Shown here piece after piece: positions 8,345 to 15,968 of a stretch of DNA of 64,000 nucleotides (positions are counted from its first letter, which is position 1; every line of letters starts with the position of its first letter). The notes beneath the pieces are model-generated. The model searched no databases and was not told the origin of the DNA. It worked only from the letters and a program-made list of their open reading frames with translations. The position numbers and the translations under genes were made by a program. Source of the stretch: Clostridium sp. CAG:354_28_25 (GTDB lineage Bacteria; Bacillota; Clostridia; TANB77; CAG-508); NCBI GenBank assembly GCA_001915925.1, contig MNRL01000015.1, positions 1 through 64,000 of the forward strand, read 5' to 3'.

Positions 8345-9919
8345 ATGAAAAGAATTAATAATATTAAAATTTATGAAGATTTAGATAATAACGCTTTGAT
8401 AAAACATATCTGCAAAAAATATCATATTTTATACGAAGATATTTTAGATTGGCATATTATAAAAAAATCTATCGATGCTCGTAATAAAGACAATATTCAT
8501 TATTTATATAATATTGCAATCTCTTTTAAATCTGAGAAAAAATATTCTAAATTTGATGATTATAAAAAATTTGAATTACCAAATATAAATATAAAAAATA
8601 ATAATTTAGAACGACCTGTTATTGTTGGCGCAGGACCTGCTGGACTGTTTGCGGCACTAACTTTTATAAAAAATGGTATTGATCCAATTATTATAGAACA
8701 GGGCAAAAAAGTTGAAGATAGAAAAAAAGATGTTGATACATTTTTTCAAACTGGAAAATTAGATACTAATTCTAATATTCAGTTTGGTGAAGGTGGTGCT
8801 GGAACATTTTCTGATGGCAAACTTACTTCTGGAATTAACAATCCTTTATGTAGTATTGTTTTACAAGATTTTTATAAGTTTGGTGCACCTGAACAAATTT
8901 TATATTTGGCAAAACCTCATATTGGAACAGATAATTTAGTAAAAATTATTAGTAATATAAGAAAATATATTATTTCTAAAGGTGGAGAATTTTTATTTAA
9001 TAGTAAAGTTATTGATTTTAATATAAAAGATAATAACATCGAATCAGTTATATATGTAACTGGTGGCAAGGAATATAAGCTTGCTACTTCAACTCTTATC
9101 CTTGCTATTGGACATAGCAGCAGAGACACTTTTTATAAAATTTACGATAAAGGACTAAATATGGAAAGTAAAAACTTTTCCGTTGGTGTTAGAGTTGAAC
9201 ATTTACAAAAAGATATTAATTTTGCACAATATGGCGATAAGACAAAATTACAACTTCCACCTGCAGAATATAAATTGGTATATCATGACAAAGATACTGG
9301 TAGGAGTTGCTATTCTTTTTGTATGTGTCCTGGTGGTACTGTTATGGCATCATCAAGTGAAGAAAATACTATTGTAACAAATGGAATGAGCGTATTTAAA
9401 CGTGATGGAACAAACGCTAATAGTGCGATTTTAGTTAATGTGACTCCTGCTGATTTTTCTTCTAACAGTCCCTTAGCTGGAATTGATTTTCAAAAAGACT
9501 TAGAAGAAAAAGCATTTATTGCAGGTGGAAAAAACTATTATGCCCCTATCCAAAAATTAGGTGATTATTTAAATAACACATTATCTTGTGAATTTGGAAA
9601 AGTAAAACCTACTTACTTACCTGGTACAACATTTTATAATTTAAACAATATATTCCCTGCTTTTGTTAATATAACTATGAAAAATGCTTTTTTACAATTT
9701 GACAAACAGATTCATGGCTTTGCAAATCCTGATACTCTTTTAACAGGTGTTGAAACTAGAAGTTCCTCACCAGTTAGAATTCTTCGTAATGAAATGCTTA
9801 TGTCTAATGTAAACGGAATATATCCATGTGGCGAAGGTGCTGGCTATGCTGGTGGTATCATGTCTGCAGCTGTTGATGGCATAAAATGTGCTTTGGCTAG
9901 TATGAAAAATAATATGTAA
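8345..9919 (+). CDS. NAD(P)/FAD-dependent oxidoreductase (uncharacterised flavoprotein family)
   Basis: A 524-residue protein from the ATG preceded by GGAAAGGA. The dinucleotide-binding motif VIVGAGPAGLFAAL sits at about 92-105, after an N-terminal extension. Other conserved pieces are FGEGGAGTFSDGKL, SVGVRVEH and a C-terminal FAD-contact segment GIYPCGEGAGYAGGIMSAAVDG. This matches a widespread family of soluble flavoproteins of unknown substrate. Single plus-strand gene between the sporulation cluster and a foreign-looking island. Confidence 0.85.
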   Translation: MKRINNIKIYEDLDNNALIKHICKKYHILYEDILDWHIIKKSIDARNKDNIHYLYNIAISFKSEKKYSKFDDYKKFELPNINIKNNNLERPVIVGAGPAGLFAALTFIKNGIDPIIIEQGKKVEDRKKDVDTFFQTGKLDTNSNIQFGEGGAGTFSDGKLTSGINNPLCSIVLQDFYKFGAPEQILYLAKPHIGTDNLVKIISNIRKYIISKGGEFLFNSKVIDFNIKDNNIESVIYVTGGKEYKLATSTLILAIGHSSRDTFYKIYDKGLNMESKNFSVGVRVEHLQKDINFAQYGDKTKLQLPPAEYKLVYHDKDTGRSCYSFCMCPGGTVMASSSEENTIVTNGMSVFKRDGTNANSAILVNVTPADFSSNSPLAGIDFQKDLEEKAFIAGGKNYYAPIQKLGDYLNNTLSCEFGKVKPTYLPGTTFYNLNNIFPAFVNITMKNAFLQFDKQIHGFANPDTLLTGVETRSSSPVRILRNEMLMSNVNGIYPCGEGAGYAGGIMSAAVDGIKCALASMKNNM

Positions 9920-9925
9920 ATTTCA

Positions 9926-9973
9926 AAGACCACCTATCTACAGTAAAAACCGTAAATAGGTGGTCCGTTTTTC
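9926..9973 (+). terminator. Intrinsic terminator after the flavoprotein gene
   Basis: Long stem GACCACCTAT / ATAGGTGGTC (outer arms 9928-9937 and 9956-9965), followed by GTTTTTC on the plus strand. Confidence 0.85.
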
Positions 9974-9991
9974 ACTTTGCTACTGAAATTG

Positions 9992-10492
9992 TCAGGCCAG
10001 TCTTGCCTTCAAGTAAATTGTGTCTTCCGTTTCCTCAAGAATTTCGAAGAAAGGAAGCACTTTCTTCTTAACGTCTTCCTGGTCGAAGACGCGGTAGGTA
10101 TTTCCGTTAACTGTTATGGTCTTTTCGTTACGTCCTGTCGGCCAAGCAGTAAATTCTGCTTCAAAAAGATGTGTGATATCTACCTCATCTTTGCCATCGT
10201 TCCATGCTGCTCTTAACGGTTTCATGAAAAGAAGTGCCATGGCGAATTCCCATTCTGACTTCCCAGTTCCACGCCATGCCGAAATCAAGCCCATCATAGA
10301 GACCCTCATCTTGAGTGAATCAATATCTCTTAAGACATATCTCTTCGGTGTAGGCAGATATCGGACACCTATGGATTTTAAGTCCATAACTACAAATTCG
10401 TAGCCAGGAACTCCTTCCCGATTGATACCGTAAAACCAGTCTTCCTCTTCGGGTGTCATTGTTCTTTTTGTTGCTTCTGTTGTTGCTCTCAT
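9992..10492 (-). CDS. Unrecognised 166-residue protein in a GC-richer island
   Basis: I do not recognise the product. It is soluble-looking, with no signal peptide or membrane segment. It carries SAWRGTGKSEWEFAMALLF (about 70-88), which superficially resembles a P-loop but lacks its spacing. The ribosome binding site GGGAGG lies seven bases before ATG, so the gene looks expressible. Base and codon use differ from the neighbours: many G- or C-ending codons in an otherwise A/T-ending region, suggesting recent acquisition. Confidence 0.6.
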   Translation of the reverse strand: MRATTEATKRTMTPEEEDWFYGINREGVPGYEFVVMDLKSIGVRYLPTPKRYVLRDIDSLKMRVSMMGLISAWRGTGKSEWEFAMALLFMKPLRAAWNDGKDEVDITHLFEAEFTAWPTGRNEKTITVNGNTYRVFDQEDVKKKVLPFFEILEETEDTIYLKARLA

Positions 10493-10692
10493 ATTTTTTT
10501 CCTCCCAATAGTACAGTAGCTTTGTCTTTAGTGTAACCTGAAAAAATCCTTTCCATCATTCTTTCAGATAAATTATTACCTAAAGTAAAGCAAAAATTTG
10601 TTACAATTATATTTTACCACAATTTACATAATATTACAAATTTTCTAACATTGAGACATAATTATATTTACTAATATCTGCTTTTTTTTCCA
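10493..10692. other. Intergenic stretch between the GC-richer island and the valS terminator
   Basis: About 200 bases. The part next to 10492 (to about 10560) keeps the richer composition of the island and could encode a short overlapping peptide starting MMERIFSGYTKDK. The rest is A/T-rich with no convincing gene or RNA. Confidence 0.4.
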
Positions 10693-10723
10693 AAATAACC
10701 TAAGCTATAAGCTTAGGTTATTT
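10693..10723 (-). terminator. Terminator after valS
   Basis: Perfect 14-base inverted repeat AAATAACCTAAGCT / AGCTTAGGTTATTT with a 3-base loop, immediately after the valS stop codon. A short T run follows on the minus strand. Confidence 0.8.
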
Positions 10724-10724
10724 C

Positions 10725-13412
10725 TTATCCTTTTAATTTTGCTAATCTTTCTTTTGAAGCATTTAGCATTTCCTCATATTTTGCTAATTTTTCTTTTTCT
10801 TCATTTACTTTTGCTTCTGGTGCTTTATTAACAAAGCCTGGGTTAGAAAGCATTTTATTACATCTTGCAACTTCTGCCTCTAATTTTGTAATTTCAGTTT
10901 CTAATCTTTTTATTTCTTCTGAAATATCTACTAATTCTTCAAAAGGAATATATAATTCAATTCCATCCTTTAAAATTGATATAGCATTTTCTGGAATTCC
11001 ATTTTTATCTTTTTGAATTTTAATATCTGTTGCAAATCCTAATTTCTTTAAAAATTCTTCGGACTCCTCTATTGCCTTTTTATAGTCTTCTGTTACAAAT
11101 ACTAATTTTGTTTTTTTACTTGGGTGAACATTCATATTAGCTCTTGTATTACGTATATCCACAATTATATCTTTTAATTTTTCTATTGTTTCTTCCTCTT
11201 GTTCGAATTGTGAAATTTCTTTATGCTCCGGCCAATTTGACATCATAATATCTACATCATCATAATGAACTAATTTTGAATAAATCTCTGCTGTAACAAA
11301 TGGCATGAATGGATGTAATAATTTTAAAGCATTTCTTAATACATAATCTAATACAAAATCAACTTGTACTCTTTCTTCTGAATTTTCACTATATATTCTT
11401 GTTTTACAAATCTCTATATACCAATCACAGAATTCATTCCAAATAAAATTATATATTTTATCTAGAGCAATACCTAAATCATAATCTTCTATTAATTTTG
11501 TAATATCTTTTATTAATTTATTTAATTTATTTAAAATCCATTTATCTTCTATTCTTAGCATTTCGCCATTAAATTCTTTTTTCTCTGCATTATATACTTT
11601 ATTGTAGAATTCAACTATTTTCTCATCTGGCTCTAATGAATTAGTAATAAATTTAGCAGCATTCCAAATCTTGTTTGCAAAATTTGATGCTTGATCTAAT
11701 TTCTCAGGCATATATCTAATATCATTACCCATCGTTGTTCCAGAAAGTACAGAAAATCTTAACGCATCTGCCCCATATTCATCAATTACCTCTAATGGGT
11801 CAACACCATTTCCAAGTGTTTTAGACATTTTTCTACCTTGACTATCTCTTACAATTCCATGAATTAAAACATCTTTAAATGGATTTTCTTTTGTAAGCTC
11901 TAAACTAGATACTATCATTCTTGATACCCAGAAAGTTATAATATCATATGCTGTAACTAATACATTTGTTGGGAAGAATGTCTTATAATCTTCGCTTTCT
12001 GTATTTGGCCAGCCTAATGTAGAGAATGGCCATAATGCTGAACTAAACCATGTATCTAATGTATCTTCGTCTTGATGAACATTTTTTGATTTACATTTTT
12101 CACATTCTGTTACTTCATCTCTTGAAACAGTTATATGTCCACAATCATCACAATAATAAGCTGGAATTCTGTGTCCCCACCATAATTGTCTAGAAATACA
12201 CCAATCTTGTATATTATTCATCCAATTAAAATACATTTTCTCGTATTTCTTTGGAATAAATTTTATATCTCCATTTTCGATTGCTTTGATTGCTGGTTTT
12301 GCTAAATCTTCCATTTTAACAAACCATTGATCTGAAATTTTTGGTTCTATTGTTGTTTTACATCTTTCACATTTTCCTACATTATGTGTTAAGTTTTCTA
12401 CTTTTACTAAAGCTCCTAATTCTTCTAGTTTTTCTACGATTTTCTCTCTTGCTTCTAGTAAATCCATTCCTTTATATTCTGGCACTAAATCTCCCATTTT
12501 GAAATTTTCATCGAAAACTTCAATTATCTCTAGATTATGTCTTAAACCTGCTTGATAGTCATTCATATCATGTGCTGGTGTAATTTTAACAGCACCTGTA
12601 CCAAATTCTGTCTCTACAAATCTATCAGCAATAATTGGAATTTCTTTATTCATAATTGGCAGAATACATGTTTTACCAACTAAATCTTTATATCTTTTAT
12701 CATCTGGATGAACAGCAACAGCTGTATCGCCAAGCATAGTTTCTGGTCTTGTTGTTGCTACAGTTATATATCTATCTTCATCTTTTACTTTATATCTAAT
12801 ATGCCATAAATGTGTATTTTCTTCATGATATTCAACTTCTACATCTGAAATTGTAGTATTACAATTTGGACACCAGTTAACCATTCTTTTGCCTTTATAA
12901 ATTAGACCTTTTTCGTACAATCTAACAAATTGCTCTTTAACTGCTTCTGAAAGACCTTCGTCCAATGTGAATCTACGTCTATCCCAGTCACAAGAACATC
13001 CTAGTTTCTTTTGTTGTTCTTGTATTGTTCCACCATATAAATGTGTCCAATCCCAAGTCTCTTTTAAGAATTCTTCTCTACCAATTTGATGTTTTGTTTT
13101 TCCTTCTTTTTTTAATTTTTGAACTACTTTCATTTCTGTTGAAATTGAAGCATGGTCAGAACCTGGAAGCCATAACGCATTATATCCTTGCATTCTTTTA
13201 AAACGAATTAATATATCTTGTATTGTTCCATCTAAAGCATGCCCCATATGTAGCTTTCCAGTTACATTTGGTGGAGGCATCATTATACAATAAGCTTCTT
13301 TGCTTTTATCCATATTGGGTTTAAAATAACCTTTTTCTTCTGTTTCTTTATAAATCTTTTCTTCGAAGTCTTTTGGATTATACTTATCGTTTAATTTGTG
13401 ATTATAATTCAT
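10725..13412 (-). CDS. valS: Valyl-tRNA synthetase
   Basis: An 895-residue class I synthetase of normal length. It has PPPNVTGKLHMGHA with the HIGH-type motif at 55-58, a KMSKTLGNGVDP loop and DWCISRQLWWGHRIPAYYC, two zinc-binding clusters (CPNCNTTISD; CDDCGH with CEKC), an editing domain (TTRPETMLGD) and a C-terminal coiled coil (about 830-895). It charges tRNA-Val. The gene follows a T-box leader ending in a terminator, so expression should rise when uncharged tRNA-Val accumulates. Confidence 0.97.
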   Translation of the reverse strand: MNYNHKLNDKYNPKDFEEKIYKETEEKGYFKPNMDKSKEAYCIMMPPPNVTGKLHMGHALDGTIQDILIRFKRMQGYNALWLPGSDHASISTEMKVVQKLKKEGKTKHQIGREEFLKETWDWTHLYGGTIQEQQKKLGCSCDWDRRRFTLDEGLSEAVKEQFVRLYEKGLIYKGKRMVNWCPNCNTTISDVEVEYHEENTHLWHIRYKVKDEDRYITVATTRPETMLGDTAVAVHPDDKRYKDLVGKTCILPIMNKEIPIIADRFVETEFGTGAVKITPAHDMNDYQAGLRHNLEIIEVFDENFKMGDLVPEYKGMDLLEAREKIVEKLEELGALVKVENLTHNVGKCERCKTTIEPKISDQWFVKMEDLAKPAIKAIENGDIKFIPKKYEKMYFNWMNNIQDWCISRQLWWGHRIPAYYCDDCGHITVSRDEVTECEKCKSKNVHQDEDTLDTWFSSALWPFSTLGWPNTESEDYKTFFPTNVLVTAYDIITFWVSRMIVSSLELTKENPFKDVLIHGIVRDSQGRKMSKTLGNGVDPLEVIDEYGADALRFSVLSGTTMGNDIRYMPEKLDQASNFANKIWNAAKFITNSLEPDEKIVEFYNKVYNAEKKEFNGEMLRIEDKWILNKLNKLIKDITKLIEDYDLGIALDKIYNFIWNEFCDWYIEICKTRIYSENSEERVQVDFVLDYVLRNALKLLHPFMPFVTAEIYSKLVHYDDVDIMMSNWPEHKEISQFEQEEETIEKLKDIIVDIRNTRANMNVHPSKKTKLVFVTEDYKKAIEESEEFLKKLGFATDIKIQKDKNGIPENAISILKDGIELYIPFEELVDISEEIKRLETEITKLEAEVARCNKMLSNPGFVNKAPEAKVNEEKEKLAKYEEMLNASKERLAKLKG

Positions 13413-13457
13413 AAATATTCCTCCTTATTTATTTTATTACATAATTTATGTAAATTA

Positions 13458-13498
13458 TTTGAACTTTTAGCTCCGTCCCTAAAGTTCAAAGTTCAAAT
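13458..13498. repeat. REP-like palindrome, copy in the valS 5' untranslated region
   Basis: Arms TTTGAACTTT (13458-13467) and AAAGTTCAAA (13481-13490) enclose TAGCTCCGTCCCT. The right arm is repeated once more at 13488-13498. It lies between the T-box terminator and the valS start. It shares its design with copies at 29645, 57004 and 61052. Confidence 0.7.
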
Positions 13499-13731
13499 AA
13501 AAAAAGAGTAAGCCTGCCTTTAAGGGCAAGATTACTCTTACGGTACCACCTTAATATTCTAATAATACTCATTATAGCTTTTAACGGAGCCAACCCGGAT
13601 ATACTTACTATTAGTTCACTATATCTACCAAAAAAGCTACCTTCATTATATCTTAATATAAAAGGCTTTCAGCTACTAACCTTTATTCTCTAAATACTCC
13701 AATATAATTACTCCTCTTTTTTATTGTATTT
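13499..13731 (-). promoter_or_regulatory. T-box leader (valine) upstream of valS
   Basis: On the minus strand the leader contains the T-box core AAGGTGGTACCG (plus-strand complement 13541-13552), followed by a terminator hairpin (13505-13539) and a run of T at 13499-13504. Upstream is a long stem I region with GTTAGTAGCTGAAAGCC. A GTA triplet (Val) at complement 13638-13640 or 13626-13628 is a possible specifier codon; the exact one was not proven by folding. T-box RNAs read the charging state of the matching tRNA and open the terminator when it is uncharged. Confidence 0.9.
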
Positions 13732-13732
13732 A

Positions 13733-14047
13733 TTATTCATCTATAAAATTAAATTCATCTTTAAATTTTTCTTTGAACATTTCGAATACTGCATTTAAAG
13801 TATCTTCATCATCTATGCTAACATAAGTTTCCATATCTGGATCATCTTCTACATCTTCTACTTTTAAGATAACAACTTCGTCATTATCTTCTCCTTCTTC
13901 TGTTGGTAATAATATTATATATTCTTCTCCTTCATATTCCATTAAATCTAAAAATTCAAATTTTACTTCGTTTCCATTTTCGTCATTTAAAATTATTATA
14001 TTGTCTAATTCTTCACCATTATTTGGTGTGTTGATATCTTCACTCAT
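13733..14047 (-). CDS. yrzB: DUF1292 family protein (YrzB-like)
   Basis: A 104-residue, very acidic protein from the ATG preceded by AAAGGAGAA. The conserved part is IIILNDENGNEVKFEFLDLMEYEGEEYIILLP, typical of DUF1292. Function is unknown, but in Firmicutes it commonly sits with ruvX and ireB, as here. An upstream in-frame start would add 13 residues without a better ribosome binding site. Confidence 0.85.
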   Translation of the reverse strand: MSEDINTPNNGEELDNIIILNDENGNEVKFEFLDLMEYEGEEYIILLPTEEGEDNDEVVILKVEDVEDDPDMETYVSIDDEDTLNAVFEMFKEKFKDEFNFIDE

Positions 14048-14123
14048 ATTATTCTCCTTTCGATATCTTGATATTATTATTTTCAATTTTTCTTATCATA
14101 TACTATTTTTGTAATTTTTGCAA

Positions 14124-14558
14124 CTATTTTTTCTGTTCTTTTCCAAGATATATCTCTAAAATATATACAGCTGCTATAGTATCGACAATATTTTTTTTAT
14201 TTTTCTTATTCACGTCCAAAAAGTTCATTGTTTTATGCGCTTGAACTGTTGTTAGCCTTTCATCTATGACTTCGATAGGCATTTTTCCAAATTTACATTT
14301 TAATTTATGGATAAATTTTTCCGTTTTCTCTGCTCGTACAGTCTTTTCTCCTTTTAAATTTAATGGCATTCCTATTACTATTTTTTCTACATTATATTCT
14401 GTTACTATTTCTTCAAGTTCTCGTAATAAAATCCTATCACTATTTTGACTATTTATAGTTTTTAGTCCTTGAGCTGTGATACCTAATGGATCTGTTATAG
14501 CTACTCCAGTTCTTACATCTCCATAATCAATTCCTAATATCCTCATATTATTTATCAT
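14124..14558 (-). CDS. ruvX: Holliday-junction resolvase-like protein RuvX (YqgF)
   Basis: A 144-residue RNase H-fold protein with ILGIDYGDVRTGVAITDPLG (8-27), IVIGMPLNLKGE and EVIDERLTTVQAH. These carry the conserved acidic residues of the YqgF/RuvX family. The family is implicated in processing of 16S rRNA precursor and in DNA junction resolution. The start overlaps the end of ireB by 11 bases; an alternative ATG four codons further in (14546) would remove the overlap. Confidence 0.92.
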   Translation of the reverse strand: MINNMRILGIDYGDVRTGVAITDPLGITAQGLKTINSQNSDRILLRELEEIVTEYNVEKIVIGMPLNLKGEKTVRAEKTEKFIHKLKCKFGKMPIEVIDERLTTVQAHKTMNFLDVNKKNKKNIVDTIAAVYILEIYLGKEQKK

Positions 14559-14808
14559 CTAATCCTATATAATTTTTCACCATTTTTTCTAATAACTCGT
14601 CACGTTCTATAAGTCTTATTTTGTTTCTTGCATCATTATAACTTGTTATATAAGTTGGGTCTCCAGAAAGAATATATCCAACTATTTGATTTATTGGATT
14701 ATAACCTTTTTCTACCAAGGCATCGTAAACCTCTTTCAAAATTTCCTTTACCTTAATATTTTGGTCTCTTTCTACCTTAAAACTCATTGTTTTATCAAAA
14801 TTTGACAT
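14548..14808 (-). CDS. ireB: IreB family regulatory phosphoprotein
   Basis: An 86-residue protein of usual size with the conserved N-terminus DKTMSF (Thr7) and the core NPINQIVGYILSGDPTYITSYNDARN. In Enterococcus faecalis IreB is phosphorylated on N-terminal threonines by the PASTA kinase IreK and influences cephalosporin tolerance. Overlaps ruvX and belongs to the ireB-ruvX-yrzB block. Confidence 0.92.
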   Translation of the reverse strand: MSNFDKTMSFKVERDQNIKVKEILKEVYDALVEKGYNPINQIVGYILSGDPTYITSYNDARNKIRLIERDELLEKMVKNYIGLDDK

Positions 14809-14823
14809 GTTACATTCCTCCTT

Positions 14824-15945
14824 TTAAATATAATTTATATCACTTTCAGATTTATCAGCATTATCAATATATTCTTCTAACTTTTTAGTTAATCCATCCA
14901 TTGATGTTCCTTTATAATATGATGTTAACACAAAATTTAATCTTGGACTAACATATATTTCTTCTTTATTTTTTACATTTGCTATTGCCTTGTCATCTAA
15001 ATCTGGGTGTATTTGCATTTCTTCTATTTGTGATTTAATATCTTCCAAGAAGTTAGCAACATCTTCAGATTGAACTCCAGAAAATACTATTACAAATTTT
15101 GGTCCCATATATCTTACAAATAGGTAGTCTTTAGATATATTGTTCTCGAAAAATCTGCTTACTTCTGTAATTACTTTATTTCCTAAATGTCTACTTATTT
15201 TTTCGTTTATTTCCTCTATATTAGTTATTCTAAACATACAAACTGTTGAGATTGTATATTTATCAACTTCTTTCTTTCCTAACCCATATAAGTATTCAGC
15301 AGAATTTAGTCCTGTAAATAAATCTGTTCTTACAGTATTTTCTACTGTATTTTGATATTGAACAGTTTTTAATATTGTAACAATATTATCTCTTATTACT
15401 TCTATTATTGCTGTATCTATATTATCAAAAGCATGAATTTCGCTACTTTCGATTAGCCAATATCCAATATAAACATTGTCTATATATAAAGGAAAGAACA
15501 TTGCTGATTTAGCTCGTCCAAATTCCATTTTTTGATATGGCAATTTTTCTGATTCTTTTTCTACAGTTATATATTTAGGTGTCGCTGTTGCAATGCTATC
15601 TTTAAAAATCTCTTCATCGCCTAATTTTGTTAATGTTTGCCAGTGCTTTTCATCTACATTTGATGCTTTTAATTCGTACTCTGCTCCATTGAATACTACT
15701 ATTGTCGAATATTTTAAAATATTATATTTATTTAATATAATTTCGTTAATTTTTTCTATTTTTTCTTCAACACTAGAATATTCGCCTATTGTATCCATAA
15801 AATTTTGTAATACATTTAAGCCATTTATTTTTTCACTAATATTACTAAATTTCGTTATCTTTTTATGAATAGAAATATTGTATGCCATTAATGCTATTAT
15901 TATGCAAACTAATATAACTATAGTTATTAATATTGCTACTGTCAA
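14824..15945 (-). CDS. Membrane-anchored GAF protein with a degenerate GGDEF domain
   Basis: A 373-residue protein starting at TTG after GAGGTGAG. It has an N-terminal membrane helix (about 3-23), a GAF-like region (about 60-190) and a C-terminal domain of GGDEF fold (about 205-360). Where active diguanylate cyclases have a GGDEF signature, this one reads RYMGPKFVIVFSG, so the catalytic GG and acidic residues are lost. It is therefore unlikely to make cyclic-di-GMP and may act as a sensor or scaffold. It follows the TadZ-like gene closely and is probably cotranscribed. Confidence 0.72.
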   Translation of the reverse strand: MTVAILITIVILVCIIIALMAYNISIHKKITKFSNISEKINGLNVLQNFMDTIGEYSSVEEKIEKINEIILNKYNILKYSTIVVFNGAEYELKASNVDEKHWQTLTKLGDEEIFKDSIATATPKYITVEKESEKLPYQKMEFGRAKSAMFFPLYIDNVYIGYWLIESSEIHAFDNIDTAIIEVIRDNIVTILKTVQYQNTVENTVRTDLFTGLNSAEYLYGLGKKEVDKYTISTVCMFRITNIEEINEKISRHLGNKVITEVSRFFENNISKDYLFVRYMGPKFVIVFSGVQSEDVANFLEDIKSQIEEMQIHPDLDDKAIANVKNKEEIYVSPRLNFVLTSYYKGTSMDGLTKKLEEYIDNADKSESDINYI

Positions 15946-15968
15946 AACTTTCTCACCTCTATATTATT

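Noticed and set aside
10320..10559. Minus-strand frame starting MMERIFSGYTKDK
   Set aside because: Most of it overlaps the 166-residue gene in another frame and turns into low-quality sequence. Only the first 20 codons could be real and no start evidence separates them.
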